Source of the DNA: Sulfurospirillum sp964441765
GTDB taxonomy: Bacteria; Campylobacterota; Campylobacteria; Campylobacterales; Sulfurospirillaceae
Direction: 5' to 3'
DNA length: 43,117 nucleotides
Assembly (NCBI GenBank): GCA_964441765.1
Contig: CAYTVI010000009.1
Coordinates: 1 to 43,117 of the forward strand
The notes under the pieces were generated by a model. That model saw nothing but the letters and a program-made list of their open reading frames with translations, made no database searches and was not told the origin of the DNA. Positions 1 through 8,957 of the stretch are shown piece after piece. Position 1 is the stretch's first letter; every line of letters begins with the position of its first letter. The translations under genes were made by a program, and so were the position numbers.

Positions 1-96
1 TATGTGATACTTTTTCAATCGGAAGATTTAAAACATTAATAGAATATGTACCAATCAAATAAAAATATTATCATCGTCCTTAAATATTTAAAATGT

Positions 97-102
97 TATA
101 AT
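97..102 (+). promoter_or_regulatory. -10 element (TATAAT) for the 149-1170 gene pair
   Basis: A perfect TATAAT preceded by TG (TGTTATAAT), 46 bases before the first start codon. No clear -35 is visible, which is usual for the housekeeping promoters of this phylum. The short GTGC-TAAA-GCAC hairpin just downstream (109-120) is too small to call a terminator. Confidence 0.5.
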
Positions 103-148
103 TTGTACGTGCTAAAGCACCTTAAATTGAGAATATATAAGGCTTTTT

Positions 149-694
149 ATGTTTTTTAAAGATGATGATACACTTTCTTATATGGATGCTCATAAACGAC
201 TCAAAATAAAACAAAAAACACTTCGTGACCCATTAAATGAAGATGAAAATGGCGAGATGCCTTTGTTTGAAGAGATGCCCAAAAAAGAGCTAAACCCTAA
301 AAAGACCTCTGTTTTAAAAAAGCTCATACCTTATCTTAAAAACCTTGATTGGAATCCTAAGCATCACCCAAAACTCATCGCTTCATCGGTACTTTTGCTC
401 ATCGCGATTGTTATCCTTACGATTGCATTGCGTGAAACGCCCAATCCTCTCATCGGAAAATGGCGACCAATGAGTAAAAATATCTTTTTACCCGTAGGTG
501 ATATCGAATTTTTCAAAGATAAAATGCAAGCTTTAAACATCACGACGCTCGTTAATTACGATATAGAAGAGAGTAAAATCAAAGTGGTTGACCTTTCCAA
601 TAACACAGGCATTACTTTTTACATTAAAGATGATAAAACCATCGAAACTAATCTTTTGGGGGTAAAAACGCTTTATAAAAGGGTTGAAAAATGA
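149..694 (+). CDS. Single-pass membrane protein of unknown function
   Basis: I do not recognise this 181-residue protein. It has a charged cytoplasmic N-terminus of about 75 residues rich in Lys and Glu, one strong hydrophobic segment at about residues 77-95, and a C-terminal domain of about 85 residues that looks like a small beta-rich fold and should face the periplasm. The start follows a TAAGGC ribosome site and a TATAAT promoter. Its last four bases (ATGA) overlap the start of the YbaK gene, so the two are translationally coupled. That coupling gives no clear clue to function. Confidence 0.75.
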   Translation: MFFKDDDTLSYMDAHKRLKIKQKTLRDPLNEDENGEMPLFEEMPKKELNPKKTSVLKKLIPYLKNLDWNPKHHPKLIASSVLLLIAIVILTIALRETPNPLIGKWRPMSKNIFLPVGDIEFFKDKMQALNITTLVNYDIEESKIKVVDLSNNTGITFYIKDDKTIETNLLGVKTLYKRVEK

Positions 695-1170
695 GCCTAA
701 AAAAAACCAATGCCGCGCGCTTCTTAGATACCCTAAAACTCTTCTATGAGATGACTTCTTACGCAGTTGATGAAGATGATTTGAGTGCAACACATGCCGC
801 ACAGATGTTAGGAGTAGAACCTGAGTGTGTTTTTAAAACACTTGTGGCACGTGATGATGCAAAGCATATTTTAGTGGCGTGTATTCCTTCTAATGAAGAA
901 ATTGACCTCAAAGCGTTAGCACGTGTTGCTGGGGTAAAGCGTTGTGAATTGGTTGCAGTTAAGGAGCTTTTAGGGCTTACAGGGTACATTCGTGGTGGGT
1001 GTTCTCCTTTGGCGATGAAAAAGTCCTATCCAACATTTATCGACAGCTCTATCAAAGAGCATACAAAGGTTTACGTGAGCGCAGGGGTACGAGGAGTACA
1101 ATTGGTTTTAAGCCCTGACGTACTTATCCAAGCGACAAAAGCTCACTGTGAGAAATTGACTAAGGATTAA
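691..1170 (+). CDS. ybaK: Cys-tRNA(Pro)/Cys-tRNA(Cys) deacylase, YbaK/EbsC family
   Basis: A 159-residue protein of the YbaK/ProX editing superfamily. It hydrolyses Cys-tRNA(Pro) formed when prolyl-tRNA synthetase mischarges cysteine. The family's catalytic lysine is in VFKTLV (K49), and the conserved TGYIRGGCSPLAMKK stretch that shapes the substrate pocket is intact at about residues 112-126. Length is normal for the stand-alone enzyme. It starts inside the end of the upstream membrane-protein gene (ATGA overlap). Its stop codon overlaps that of the convergent PAS gene by four bases, leaving no room for a terminator. Confidence 0.92.
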   Translation: MSLKKTNAARFLDTLKLFYEMTSYAVDEDDLSATHAAQMLGVEPECVFKTLVARDDAKHILVACIPSNEEIDLKALARVAGVKRCELVAVKELLGLTGYIRGGCSPLAMKKSYPTFIDSSIKEHTKVYVSAGVRGVQLVLSPDVLIQATKAHCEKLTKD

Positions 1171-1559
1171 TGCGAAATAGCCCTTCGCAGATCATCTATA
1201 TCGGTATGTGTTCCCACAATGCGTAAAGGTAACCCTTTTGCGTTTCGTTCTAAAATAGCTCCTTGGTCAAGTATCCACTTGTAGCTACCATCTTTACAAA
1301 GCATACGGTGTTCGTTACGGTAATGCTCTATCTGCCCACTAAAAAGAGCGGCTAGTTCGTTGATGCATTGGTTGAAATCATCAGGATGGACTCGCGAACT
1401 CCACTCTTCAACACTATTGGCAATTTCATCAGCACGATAACCGAGCATTCTTTTCCACTCATCGGAAAAAAAAACTTCATTGCTTTGTGCGTTCCAGTCC
1501 CAAATTCCATGTCCTATTAGGTCTAATGCGTTGATAAATGGTTTTTGATTCTCTTGCAT
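1167..1559 (-). CDS. Stand-alone PAS domain protein (PAS1)
   Basis: A 130-residue protein that is little more than one PAS_3-type domain: WDWN near residue 20, the MLGY helix, RVHPDDF, and the C-terminal core with EHRMLCKDGSYKW and GTHTDIDD. There is no output domain, so it must signal through a partner. It is a close paralogue of the PAS protein at 14507-14920, which has the same length and the same HRMLCKDG and HPDDF blocks. A GAGGA ribosome site supports the start. The promoter carries the direct-repeat box described separately (1593-1626). Ligand and partner are unknown; the neighbouring kinases and response regulators are the natural candidates. Confidence 0.85.
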   Translation of the reverse strand: MQENQKPFINALDLIGHGIWDWNAQSNEVFFSDEWKRMLGYRADEIANSVEEWSSRVHPDDFNQCINELAALFSGQIEHYRNEHRMLCKDGSYKWILDQGAILERNAKGLPLRIVGTHTDIDDLRRAISH

Positions 1560-1592
1560 CGAACAATCCTCATTTTAAAGCTTATTGATGCA

Positions 1593-1626
1593 ATCATATC
1601 ACTCAAATGTTGCATATGCGTTGCAT
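1593..1626 (-). promoter_or_regulatory. Direct-repeat regulator box plus -10, promoter of PAS1
   Basis: Read on the minus strand: ATGCAAC, four bases, ATGCAAC, ten bases, then a -10 hexamer TATGAT (1598-1593). The heptamers occupy 1626-1620 and 1615-1609, one helical turn apart. The same layout precedes three other signalling transcription units in this window. The box sits where a -35 would be, as for a class II activator. Confidence 0.72.
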
Positions 1627-1664
1627 GTATGCCATCAGCTTTGCTAAAGTATGGTAGACTTGAT

Positions 1665-1698
1665 TTGCAACACATTTACAACACAACTAAGCTACAAT
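1665..1698 (+). promoter_or_regulatory. Direct-repeat regulator box plus -10, promoter of the FIST/kinase operon
   Basis: TTGCAAC (1665-1671), four bases, TTACAAC (1676-1682), ten bases, then TACAAT (1693-1698). Heptamer period (11 bp) and distance to the -10 are identical to the PAS1, PAS2 and REC-PAS promoters. The transcript would start about 30 bases before the start codon of the first FIST gene. Confidence 0.72.
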
Positions 1699-1735
1699 TT
1701 CACTGTAATATAAAAAGTATAAAAGGAGGTCGATC

Positions 1736-2788
1736 GTGTTTCAAAGTATCCATTTTGCTCAAACACCTCAATCTTTATCTACGGACTTAACACAAGGCAC
1801 GTACCTTCTTCTTGTTGGTGAAAAAACGGTCATTACCCCAGAATTACTTCCCTCAAATGCCACGATTTATGGCGCTATTTTCCCTCGTATTGTTTTTGGA
1901 AAAAATAGCTTTGATGAGGGAATACTCATCGCACATCTGTCTAAAGAGACGACCATCACCTTGATACACACCATGTCTGATTTATCAGCTTTACATGTAA
2001 ACGAAGAAACTCGCTCAGTTTTGACAATCCTTGATGGTTTGTCAGAATATATTGAACCCTTTTTAGAAGATTTGTTTTCACTGATTCCTGAGCGTTCAAA
2101 AATTATTGGTGGAGGTGCAGGTAAATTAACGCTGAAGCAAGAACCTATCCTCTTTGACAACCACAGGTTTTATCAAAACAGCGCTCTTATTCTTCAACAC
2201 TCTAAAAAAATAGGTCTAGGAGTAAAACACGGATGGGAACCTGTTGTCATGCCTTTGATGGCAACCCAGTGTTCTTCACACAAGTTAGAACGCATCAACT
2301 TTCAAACCGCTTATCCTTTTTACAAAGCAGCTGTCGAAGCCGATACCCATCTGCGTTTTGATGGTTCTAATTTTTTTGATATTGCTAAAAATTATCCCAT
2401 TGGGATTATGCGATATAACAAAGACTTTATTGTCAGAGACCCTATTTATACAGATGGAGAGTCACTGACATTAGTGGGGAGTATTGATTCAAATTCTGTC
2501 ATTGCTATTTTAAAAGGCAAAGATTCAAAACTCATTCAAGCAGCTCACGAAGCAGCATCCATCTCAGCATCACATGTCGATGAAGAGTGTGCTTCTGTCT
2601 TTTTGATTGATTGTATTTCACGGTATCTCTTTTTAGACAATCGTTTCTCAGAAGAACTTGAAGCTATCCATTCTGCTTATGCTCCAACGACTATTTTATG
2701 GGGTGTTTTGAGTTTAGGTGAAATAGCCAATGCCAATGAAGAAGGCATAGAATTTTATAACAAAACCTGTGTTGTTGGAACACTTTAG
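1736..2788 (+). CDS. FIST domain sensory protein 1
   Basis: A 350-residue soluble protein with FIST_N followed by FIST_C. The GLGVKHGWEP stretch at about residues 160-170 is the conserved glycine/histidine turn of FIST_N, and the GVLSLGEIAN block near the C-terminus is typical of FIST_C. FIST proteins bind small ligands. The NosP subgroup binds haem and nitric oxide and controls an adjacent histidine kinase, and this gene does head a kinase operon. Haem binding is only an inference. It starts with GTG, placed five bases after a perfect AAGGAGGT ribosome site (1723-1730). The next gene is a tandem paralogue. Confidence 0.88.
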   Translation: MFQSIHFAQTPQSLSTDLTQGTYLLLVGEKTVITPELLPSNATIYGAIFPRIVFGKNSFDEGILIAHLSKETTITLIHTMSDLSALHVNEETRSVLTILDGLSEYIEPFLEDLFSLIPERSKIIGGGAGKLTLKQEPILFDNHRFYQNSALILQHSKKIGLGVKHGWEPVVMPLMATQCSSHKLERINFQTAYPFYKAAVEADTHLRFDGSNFFDIAKNYPIGIMRYNKDFIVRDPIYTDGESLTLVGSIDSNSVIAILKGKDSKLIQAAHEAASISASHVDEECASVFLIDCISRYLFLDNRFSEELEAIHSAYAPTTILWGVLSLGEIANANEEGIEFYNKTCVVGTL

Positions 2789-2798
2789 GAGCCTTACG

Positions 2799-3857
2799 AT
2801 GTTTTCAAATGTCACACTTTATACGGCACAAACGTGCGATAAACTTGTGTTCAACCCTTCAAAAACTTATATTTTAATGGTTGCACAAGCCTTTGAACTC
2901 TCTTCTTTATCGTTAGATGAAACAACAGCAAGCGTTTATAGCATCGTCGTACCCTCGGTTATCTGGAAAACAGATATTTATCAAGATGCCTTTTTATGTT
3001 GTGAAATTAAACCGCATAACACCCTTCTTTTTTGCCAAAAAGAAAAAGATGTTTCAACGCATCTTTTAGAAAAGAGTAAAAGTGTCATGGTTTTTGTAGA
3101 CTGGTTAGACTCAAAAATCTACCGTTACTTGGATAAACTCTTTAGCTTAACATGTGAAGATGTTACGATTATGGGGATGGGATGTGGAAGGGTTGAAGGT
3201 ATTGAACAGCCTATTTTAGCACGTAATGGTTATGAACTTAAAAATGGTTTTTTGATGATAGCGTCTTCTAACAAGACGCACGTTGGCACAGGGCATGGCT
3301 CTAAATACCACGATGGTTACTTTATTGCTCACACAGAAAGTTCCAATAAAATCGTGAGTATTAACGGTGAAAGTGCCTTTGATTTTTATGCAACGATGCT
3401 CAAAAAACATTTCAATGAAACCCTAAGTGAAGACAATATATTTGATTTAGGTCTAAAATACCCTTTTGGGATTGGCTCGACGCAACAAGAGTATCCATTG
3501 CGTGTACCGGTAAGCGTTGAAAATGGTGCATTAATCGTTGCAGGACCTATGGAAGAAGGAAGTACGCTTTGCTTGATGAAAAGCGAGGAACATAACTTCT
3601 TTAAAGCCTCTCTTCATGCTGTTGATGAGGCGATGAGTGGCGTGGATGGCATTGAAGAAAAAGATTGTTTTTTGATTGAGTGTATGGGGCGAGAACACGT
3701 TTTAAAAGCAGAGTTTCAACAAGAGATTAATGCCATTGCGTATGAAGCATCTAAATCTAAAAGAGTTTATGGGGTATTGTGTTTAGGCGAAATCGCCAAT
3801 AGCGCACGACAATACATCGAATATTTCAACGAATCGTGCGTTATAGGAGTCATTTAA
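2799..3857 (+). CDS. FIST domain sensory protein 2
   Basis: A 352-residue FIST_N-FIST_C protein, a diverged tandem copy of its upstream neighbour. Both end in the same GVL(S/C)LGEIAN...C(V)(V/I)G pattern, and here the glycine turn reads GTGHGSKYHDG. The start at 2799 is preferred over an upstream in-frame alternative at 2769 because TAGGAG (2786-2791) lies just before it and only 10 bases separate it from the previous stop. It is cotranscribed with FIST1 and the following kinase, whose ATG overlaps this stop. Two non-identical sensors in one operon with two kinases suggest one sensor per kinase or a heteromeric sensor; that is inference. Confidence 0.87.
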   Translation: MFSNVTLYTAQTCDKLVFNPSKTYILMVAQAFELSSLSLDETTASVYSIVVPSVIWKTDIYQDAFLCCEIKPHNTLLFCQKEKDVSTHLLEKSKSVMVFVDWLDSKIYRYLDKLFSLTCEDVTIMGMGCGRVEGIEQPILARNGYELKNGFLMIASSNKTHVGTGHGSKYHDGYFIAHTESSNKIVSINGESAFDFYATMLKKHFNETLSEDNIFDLGLKYPFGIGSTQQEYPLRVPVSVENGALIVAGPMEEGSTLCLMKSEEHNFFKASLHAVDEAMSGVDGIEEKDCFLIECMGREHVLKAEFQQEINAIAYEASKSKRVYGVLCLGEIANSARQYIEYFNESCVIGVI

Positions 3858-5077
3858 TGAAGCTTAACGATCAACTTCTCATCACCTATGAATGTGTAAG
3901 TGCTATTGGGACATCGCTTGATTTAAAAAAGATGATTGAGCACTTTTTAAAAGTTTTCTCCCGTAAGACAGGTGCTATTGCTTCGATATACTGGGAATAC
4001 GATACCACACAAAACAGCTATCTTCCCTTATGTCTTTATGGCAAAAAATCATTTCAACCCTTGCTCACCCCTCCTTATGAGCGTATGGAAAATTATACCA
4101 TCGTACACGATACAGAAAGTGTCAAAAATCTTTTACATGTAAAGTTAAAAAACGATTGGATTGTCTTTGTTTTTTCTGCCAATGAAAATGATTTACCCTT
4201 CATTAAAGCCATTATTTCCTCTTTTAGCTCCAAGCTTGAAAATGCTATTTGTGCTTGCAAAAACCATCTAGAACTCGTTGCTATCAATCAAAATCTTGAA
4301 AAGCGCATCGAAGAAGAGGTGCAAAAAAACAGGCAAAAAGACCAACACATCTTACAACAATCCCGCCTAGCACAAATGGGAGAGATGATTAGCATGATAG
4401 CCCACCAATGGCGTCAGCCTTTAGGCTCTATCTCCGCAGTCGTTGCGGGTTTAAAACTCAAACTTTTACTCAATAAGTTTGACTTGACCAGTGATCAAGG
4501 TAGAGAAGCACACAAGCTCTTCACCAATGAATCTTTGCATAAAATCGAAGAGTATGTACGCTTTTTAACCAACACGATTGATGATTTTCGTAATTTTTTT
4601 AAACCCGACAAACACCAAGAGAGCGTTGTTACCATCAAGCTGGTTCACCGTACCCTTGAAATTATCGGCAAAGCGCTTGAAATCAATGGCATTCACTTAA
4701 ACATTGAACAACATGCCCAAAGAGAAATCACTACCTACGCCAATGAAGTGACCCAAGTCATTTTAAATATCCTCAAAAACGCGGAAGATGTCATCAAAGA
4801 ACGCGGTGTTTATCATCCAAACATCACCATTACTACGAAAGAAAAAGAGGGGTATCAAATCATCGAAATTGAAGACAATGCAGGCGGGATCGCTCCTGAT
4901 ATTTTGCCGCATATTTTTGAGCCTTACTTTTCAACAAAAAATGAGAAAAATGGAACAGGTTTAGGACTTTACATGTCTAAAATTATCATTGAAGAGCATT
5001 GCCAAGGCAATATTTACGCACAAAACACACCAGAGGGTGCCAAATTTGTCATTGAACTCAAAGAGGATATCGTATGA
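3857..5077 (+). CDS. Soluble sensor histidine kinase
   Basis: A 406-residue kinase with no membrane segment. Residues 1-140 look like a GAF-type domain, followed by a coiled coil (about 145-170) and a HisKA-like dimerisation helix with the phospho-acceptor His183 in AHQWRQPL. The ATPase domain follows, with an N-box in ILKNAEDV, a G1 box in DNAGGI and a G2 box in GTGLGLYMSK. The start is the ATG overlapping the FIST2 stop (TAATG) with AGGAG seven bases upstream; a start at 3836 would lie inside FIST2. Its kinase core is nearly the same as in the next gene. A soluble kinase directly after FIST genes is the arrangement of NosP-kinase pairs, so this is the best candidate partner. Confidence 0.9.
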   Translation: MKLNDQLLITYECVSAIGTSLDLKKMIEHFLKVFSRKTGAIASIYWEYDTTQNSYLPLCLYGKKSFQPLLTPPYERMENYTIVHDTESVKNLLHVKLKNDWIVFVFSANENDLPFIKAIISSFSSKLENAICACKNHLELVAINQNLEKRIEEEVQKNRQKDQHILQQSRLAQMGEMISMIAHQWRQPLGSISAVVAGLKLKLLLNKFDLTSDQGREAHKLFTNESLHKIEEYVRFLTNTIDDFRNFFKPDKHQESVVTIKLVHRTLEIIGKALEINGIHLNIEQHAQREITTYANEVTQVILNILKNAEDVIKERGVYHPNITITTKEKEGYQIIEIEDNAGGIAPDILPHIFEPYFSTKNEKNGTGLGLYMSKIIIEEHCQGNIYAQNTPEGAKFVIELKEDIV

Positions 5078-7239
5078 AAAACACTCTTCAAAACCTCATC
5101 AAACAAGAGTATCTCAAATCCATCATCTTTCCACTTTTGATTATCGAGACGATGCTTTTAGTGGCTTACTTTTGGAGTAATGCTTTTGTTAATGTTGCCA
5201 CACAAAAAGCCTTAATTGAAGAAACCAAGGCCAATATCAAAGAGATTTCTCAGCGTTCAGCGACCATCGTAAACAATGAATTTCGCTCTATCTCAAAAAT
5301 TACCGCCTTATTTCAAAAAGGGCATGAAAAGTTTTTTTCCTCTTATAATCCTTTACATGTAAAAACAAATGACCCTATTTACACCGTTACAAACGATGGC
5401 GTCATTGTCAACGCTAAGCGAAAAGAGAACTCATGTACCCTGTTCTTCTCTAATGTTCAAAAAAACAACCCCAATCGCTTAGAAAAGGCCATTGCGACAG
5501 AGTCAATGGATGATTTGTATAACTCTGTTTTGCACAGCAATGAAAATATCGCACAGCTTTATTTCAACAGTTTTGACTCGATGAACAGGCTTTGTCCGTA
5601 CATGAAAGATGCTCTAGAACAATACCCACATGACATTGATATTCCTATCTACAACTTTTATTATTTAGCCGATGCCAAACACAACCCTTCCAAAAAAGTG
5701 GTCTGGACAGAAGCTTACCTTGACCCAGCGGGTGCAGGATGGATGATAAGCGCTATCGCACCTGTGTATAAGGGAGATTTTTTAGAAGGTGTTGTCGGGA
5801 TTGATGTGACGATTGATAAGCTCATTACCAATATTTTATCCATCAAACTCCCCTACACTTCTTCAGCGATGTTGGTAGATAAATCAGGCAATATCTTAGC
5901 CATGGATAGCGCATTAGAGCCTATGTTTGGGCTTCGAGAGCTGACATCTCACACTTATGAAGCACCTGTGGTTCAAACCATTGCCAAACCCAAAGACTTT
6001 AATCTGTTTCAAAACACCAATAGCTTAAGCCAATACCTCAGCCAAGTGATTAAAAACAATGAAAATTTATCTCGTTTTGAAAGCAAGAATAATCGCTTGA
6101 TTATCACACAAAACAGTATTGAAGAGACGGATTGGCGTTTGATTTTGGTCTTAGATGAAGACTCTTTGTTAGCGCCCTCTCAAGCACTCAAAGCAAAAAC
6201 CGATACCATTGGCTATTTTGCTCTTGCCTTTATGGCACTTTTTTATCTGGTGTTTTTACTGCTCATTATCAAGCGTTCTAAAGATTTTTCCAATCGTATG
6301 CTAAACCCTATTCAAAACCTCATTGAAGCGACCAAAGATTTAAAAGGCAAACTCTCTATTGCAAAACTTGAACGCTCAGGAATTTTCGAGATTGATACCT
6401 TGATTGAAAACTTTACCACCATGAGTAAAACCTTGCAAGAGCTTTATGGCTCGATGGAACGTAAAATCGCTCAGGGTATTGCCAAAAACATGGAAGCACA
6501 AAAGATTATGATTCACCAATCTCGCCTAGCACAAATGGGTGAGATGATTAGCATGATAGCCCACCAATGGCGCCAACCTTTAGGGGCAATAGGCACTGTT
6601 TTGATGAGTATTCAACTCAAATCTACCCTCAATAAATTTGACTTAACCAGCGAGGAAGGAAGGCTTGAGCACAAAGCCTATTTAGAAAGTTCCATTAGTA
6701 AAATGGACAGTTATCTCAAATACCTGACTTCTACGATTGATGATTTTCGCAATTTCTTCAAACCTGAACAAGAACATGAAGAAGTATCGATTGAGACTAT
6801 TTTGCAAAACACCTTTGGTATTATCGGAAAGAGCCTTGAAATCAATAGCATCGCTTTACATGTAAAGAATGAATCGCACACAACCTTTATCACCTATGGT
6901 AAAAAAATCACCCAAGTGCTGATGAATATCATCAAAAATGCACACGATGCGATTTTGGAACATAAGATAGAAGATGGTACAATCTCCATACATGCTTATG
7001 AAGAAAATGACCATTTTGTGATTGAAATCGAAGATAATGCAGGGGGAATTAAGCCTGAGATTATGGAAAAGATTTTTGATCCTTATTTTTCAACCAAAAA
7101 TGAGAAAAATGGAACAGGCTTAGGACTTTATATGTCAAAGATGATTATCGAACAACATTGCCGCGGAACACTCAACGCTTCAAACACAAGTAAGGGTGCA
7201 AAATTTGTCATTACCTTTCAAGGAGAAAAGAACGCGTGA
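5074..7239 (+). CDS. Membrane-bound dCache sensor histidine kinase
   Basis: A 721-residue kinase. It has a transmembrane helix at about residues 16-34, a periplasmic double-Cache domain (about 40-365; WTEAYLDPAGAGWMISAIAPVY and VVGIDVTIDKL are characteristic), a second transmembrane helix at about 377-398, and a HAMP-like linker. The same kinase core as the upstream gene follows: His497 in AHQWRQPL, then N, G1 (DNAGGI) and G2 (GTGLGLYMSK) boxes. dCache domains bind small organic ligands such as amino or carboxylic acids. The gene overlaps the previous one by ATGA and the next by GTGA, so all three are coupled. No receiver domain is fused, so phosphate should pass to a separate regulator such as the one encoded next. 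Confidence 0.92.
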   Translation: MKNTLQNLIKQEYLKSIIFPLLIIETMLLVAYFWSNAFVNVATQKALIEETKANIKEISQRSATIVNNEFRSISKITALFQKGHEKFFSSYNPLHVKTNDPIYTVTNDGVIVNAKRKENSCTLFFSNVQKNNPNRLEKAIATESMDDLYNSVLHSNENIAQLYFNSFDSMNRLCPYMKDALEQYPHDIDIPIYNFYYLADAKHNPSKKVVWTEAYLDPAGAGWMISAIAPVYKGDFLEGVVGIDVTIDKLITNILSIKLPYTSSAMLVDKSGNILAMDSALEPMFGLRELTSHTYEAPVVQTIAKPKDFNLFQNTNSLSQYLSQVIKNNENLSRFESKNNRLIITQNSIEETDWRLILVLDEDSLLAPSQALKAKTDTIGYFALAFMALFYLVFLLLIIKRSKDFSNRMLNPIQNLIEATKDLKGKLSIAKLERSGIFEIDTLIENFTTMSKTLQELYGSMERKIAQGIAKNMEAQKIMIHQSRLAQMGEMISMIAHQWRQPLGAIGTVLMSIQLKSTLNKFDLTSEEGRLEHKAYLESSISKMDSYLKYLTSTIDDFRNFFKPEQEHEEVSIETILQNTFGIIGKSLEINSIALHVKNESHTTFITYGKKITQVLMNIIKNAHDAILEHKIEDGTISIHAYEENDHFVIEIEDNAGGIKPEIMEKIFDPYFSTKNEKNGTGLGLYMSKMIIEQHCRGTLNASNTSKGAKFVITFQGEKNA

Positions 7240-8957
7240 AGAATTTAGAAGCCCTACTCACTCTTAGTTCACATATGCGTATTCTTTATGCGGAAGATGA
7301 CCTTGATTTGAGAGAAACCACCGCGTCAATTTTACGAGACCTTCGCTTTAATGTTGAAGAATGTGACAATGGTAAAGTTGCATTAGAAGCCTATCAGCAA
7401 AACCCTTTTGCATATGATATCGTGATTACGGATTTGAATATGCCGTTTATGAACGGTATTGAGTTGCTTAAAAATATTCACCTTCAAAACCCTGACCAAG
7501 CGGTGATGGTCGTCTCTGCACACAATGAAACGGAATATTTTTTAGAGAGTATTCGCAATAATATTACGGGCTACATTTTAAAGCCCATCGACTTTGAACA
7601 GCTCATCGAAACCTTATATAAAACTGCTGAAATGGTTAATGTCCGTAAAGAGAATGAAGCGTATAAAACCAAACTTCAAGAGATGGTCGAAGAAAAAACC
7701 GTTGCGTTAGAGCGCAGTTATGAAAAGATGCACGAATTTTTAACCATCGACAAGGTCACAAAACTTCAAAACGCCACAATGCTCTACCACTACCTTGACG
7801 CCCTTCCAAAGGGACAAAAAATCTGCGCCTTGCTTTATAATATTGATGATTTAAGCACGATTAATCAAACCTATGGCTTTGAGTTAGGAGATAGTGTTTT
7901 AGCCAAAGTGGGAGAGTTTTTACAATACAATCTTCCAGAAGAGGTCAAACTCTTTAAATACAATTCCGATGAGTTTGTCATTTTGTGCGACAAATTACTT
8001 ATAGACCCACTCTCCTTAGCCATTCAAATTCAAGCATTTTTCAAAGAAACCCCTGTTGCAGAACGCAATGAACACCCACTTTACGTAACACTTTCTTGTG
8101 GTATCGCAAGCTCGGATGAACCTACGATGCTTTTACCCAATGCTCGCACGGCTTTGAAAGAAGCTGGGCTTACAGGGCTTCTCAATCAAATCAACACGTA
8201 CAATGCCGAGTGTGTTTCAACGCAAAGAGTCTTTATGGAAACAACATGGATTCAAAAATTTCGCTCTGCTTTAGAAGAAGACCGCGTGATTCCATTATTT
8301 CACCCTATTGTCGATAACAAAACCCAAGAGATTATCTCCTATGAATGTCTTGCGCGTATTGAAGAAGAAGGGGCGTTTATCTCGCCTGCATACTTTTTAG
8401 AAGCGGCAAGGCGCAGTGGTTTAATGGGCAATCTAACCCGTACGATGATTCACAAATGCTTTAAAATTTTTGCTGGCAAGGATATTCATTTTTCGATTAA
8501 TATCACCAATGAAGACCTTTTCAACCCCTCTTTTCTTGAATTTTTAAAACTCAAACAAGAGCAAAATGGCATTGACCCCTCTCGTGTGGTGCTTGAAATT
8601 TTAGAAGATATCATTCTCAATGACGCCAACAGTGTTGCATTAAAAAGTTTGGAAAAATTCAAAGAAATGGGCTATCAATTGGCGTTAGATGATTTTGGGA
8701 GTGATCGCTCCAACTTTAACCGTTTTGAGCAATGCGGTGTGGATTTTGTCAAAATAGATGGACAATTTATTAAAGGCATTGAACACAGCGAACGCAATCA
8801 AAACATTGTTGAAAGCATCGTCTTTATGGCGCACAAGATGCACATTAAAGTCATCGCAGAATTTGTCTCAACTCAAGAAGAGTTTGAGATGGTGCGCTCT
8901 TTAGGAGTAGATTATTCACAAGGTTATTTTTTCACTCAGCCTCAGAAATTGAGTTAA
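7236..8957 (+). CDS. Response regulator: REC, degenerate GGDEF, EAL
   Basis: A 573-residue protein. REC spans residues 10-125 (phospho-acceptor D66 in TDLNMP, K116). A coiled linker leads to a GGDEF domain (about 165-320) whose signature is YNSDEF (242-247), which lacks the glycines needed for catalysis. An EAL domain (about 335-570) carries ECL at E370, EDI, DDFGSD, VKIDGQF and VIAEFV, so the metal-binding acidic residues remain. It probably hydrolyses c-di-GMP when phosphorylated, with the dead GGDEF as a possible GTP-binding regulatory module; this is inferred from residues only. GTG start with AAGGAG upstream, coupled to the kinase before it. Its 3' end overlaps the convergent OmpR-type gene by 26 bases. 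Confidence 0.9.
   Translation: MKNLEALLTLSSHMRILYAEDDLDLRETTASILRDLRFNVEECDNGKVALEAYQQNPFAYDIVITDLNMPFMNGIELLKNIHLQNPDQAVMVVSAHNETEYFLESIRNNITGYILKPIDFEQLIETLYKTAEMVNVRKENEAYKTKLQEMVEEKTVALERSYEKMHEFLTIDKVTKLQNATMLYHYLDALPKGQKICALLYNIDDLSTINQTYGFELGDSVLAKVGEFLQYNLPEEVKLFKYNSDEFVILCDKLLIDPLSLAIQIQAFFKETPVAERNEHPLYVTLSCGIASSDEPTMLLPNARTALKEAGLTGLLNQINTYNAECVSTQRVFMETTWIQKFRSALEEDRVIPLFHPIVDNKTQEIISYECLARIEEEGAFISPAYFLEAARRSGLMGNLTRTMIHKCFKIFAGKDIHFSINITNEDLFNPSFLEFLKLKQEQNGIDPSRVVLEILEDIILNDANSVALKSLEKFKEMGYQLALDDFGSDRSNFNRFEQCGVDFVKIDGQFIKGIEHSERNQNIVESIVFMAHKMHIKVIAEFVSTQEEFEMVRSLGVDYSQGYFFTQPQKLS

Noticed and set aside
109..120. GTGC-TAAA-GCAC hairpin as a regulatory RNA or terminator
   Set aside because: Only four base pairs, no T run and no conserved context.
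1665..1698. TTGCAA as an ordinary -35 for the FIST operon
   Set aside because: The spacer to TACAAT would be 22 bases, too long; the bases fit the repeated regulator box much better.
2769..2799. Upstream start for the second FIST gene
   Set aside because: It would lie inside the first FIST gene; TAGGAG points to ATG 2799.
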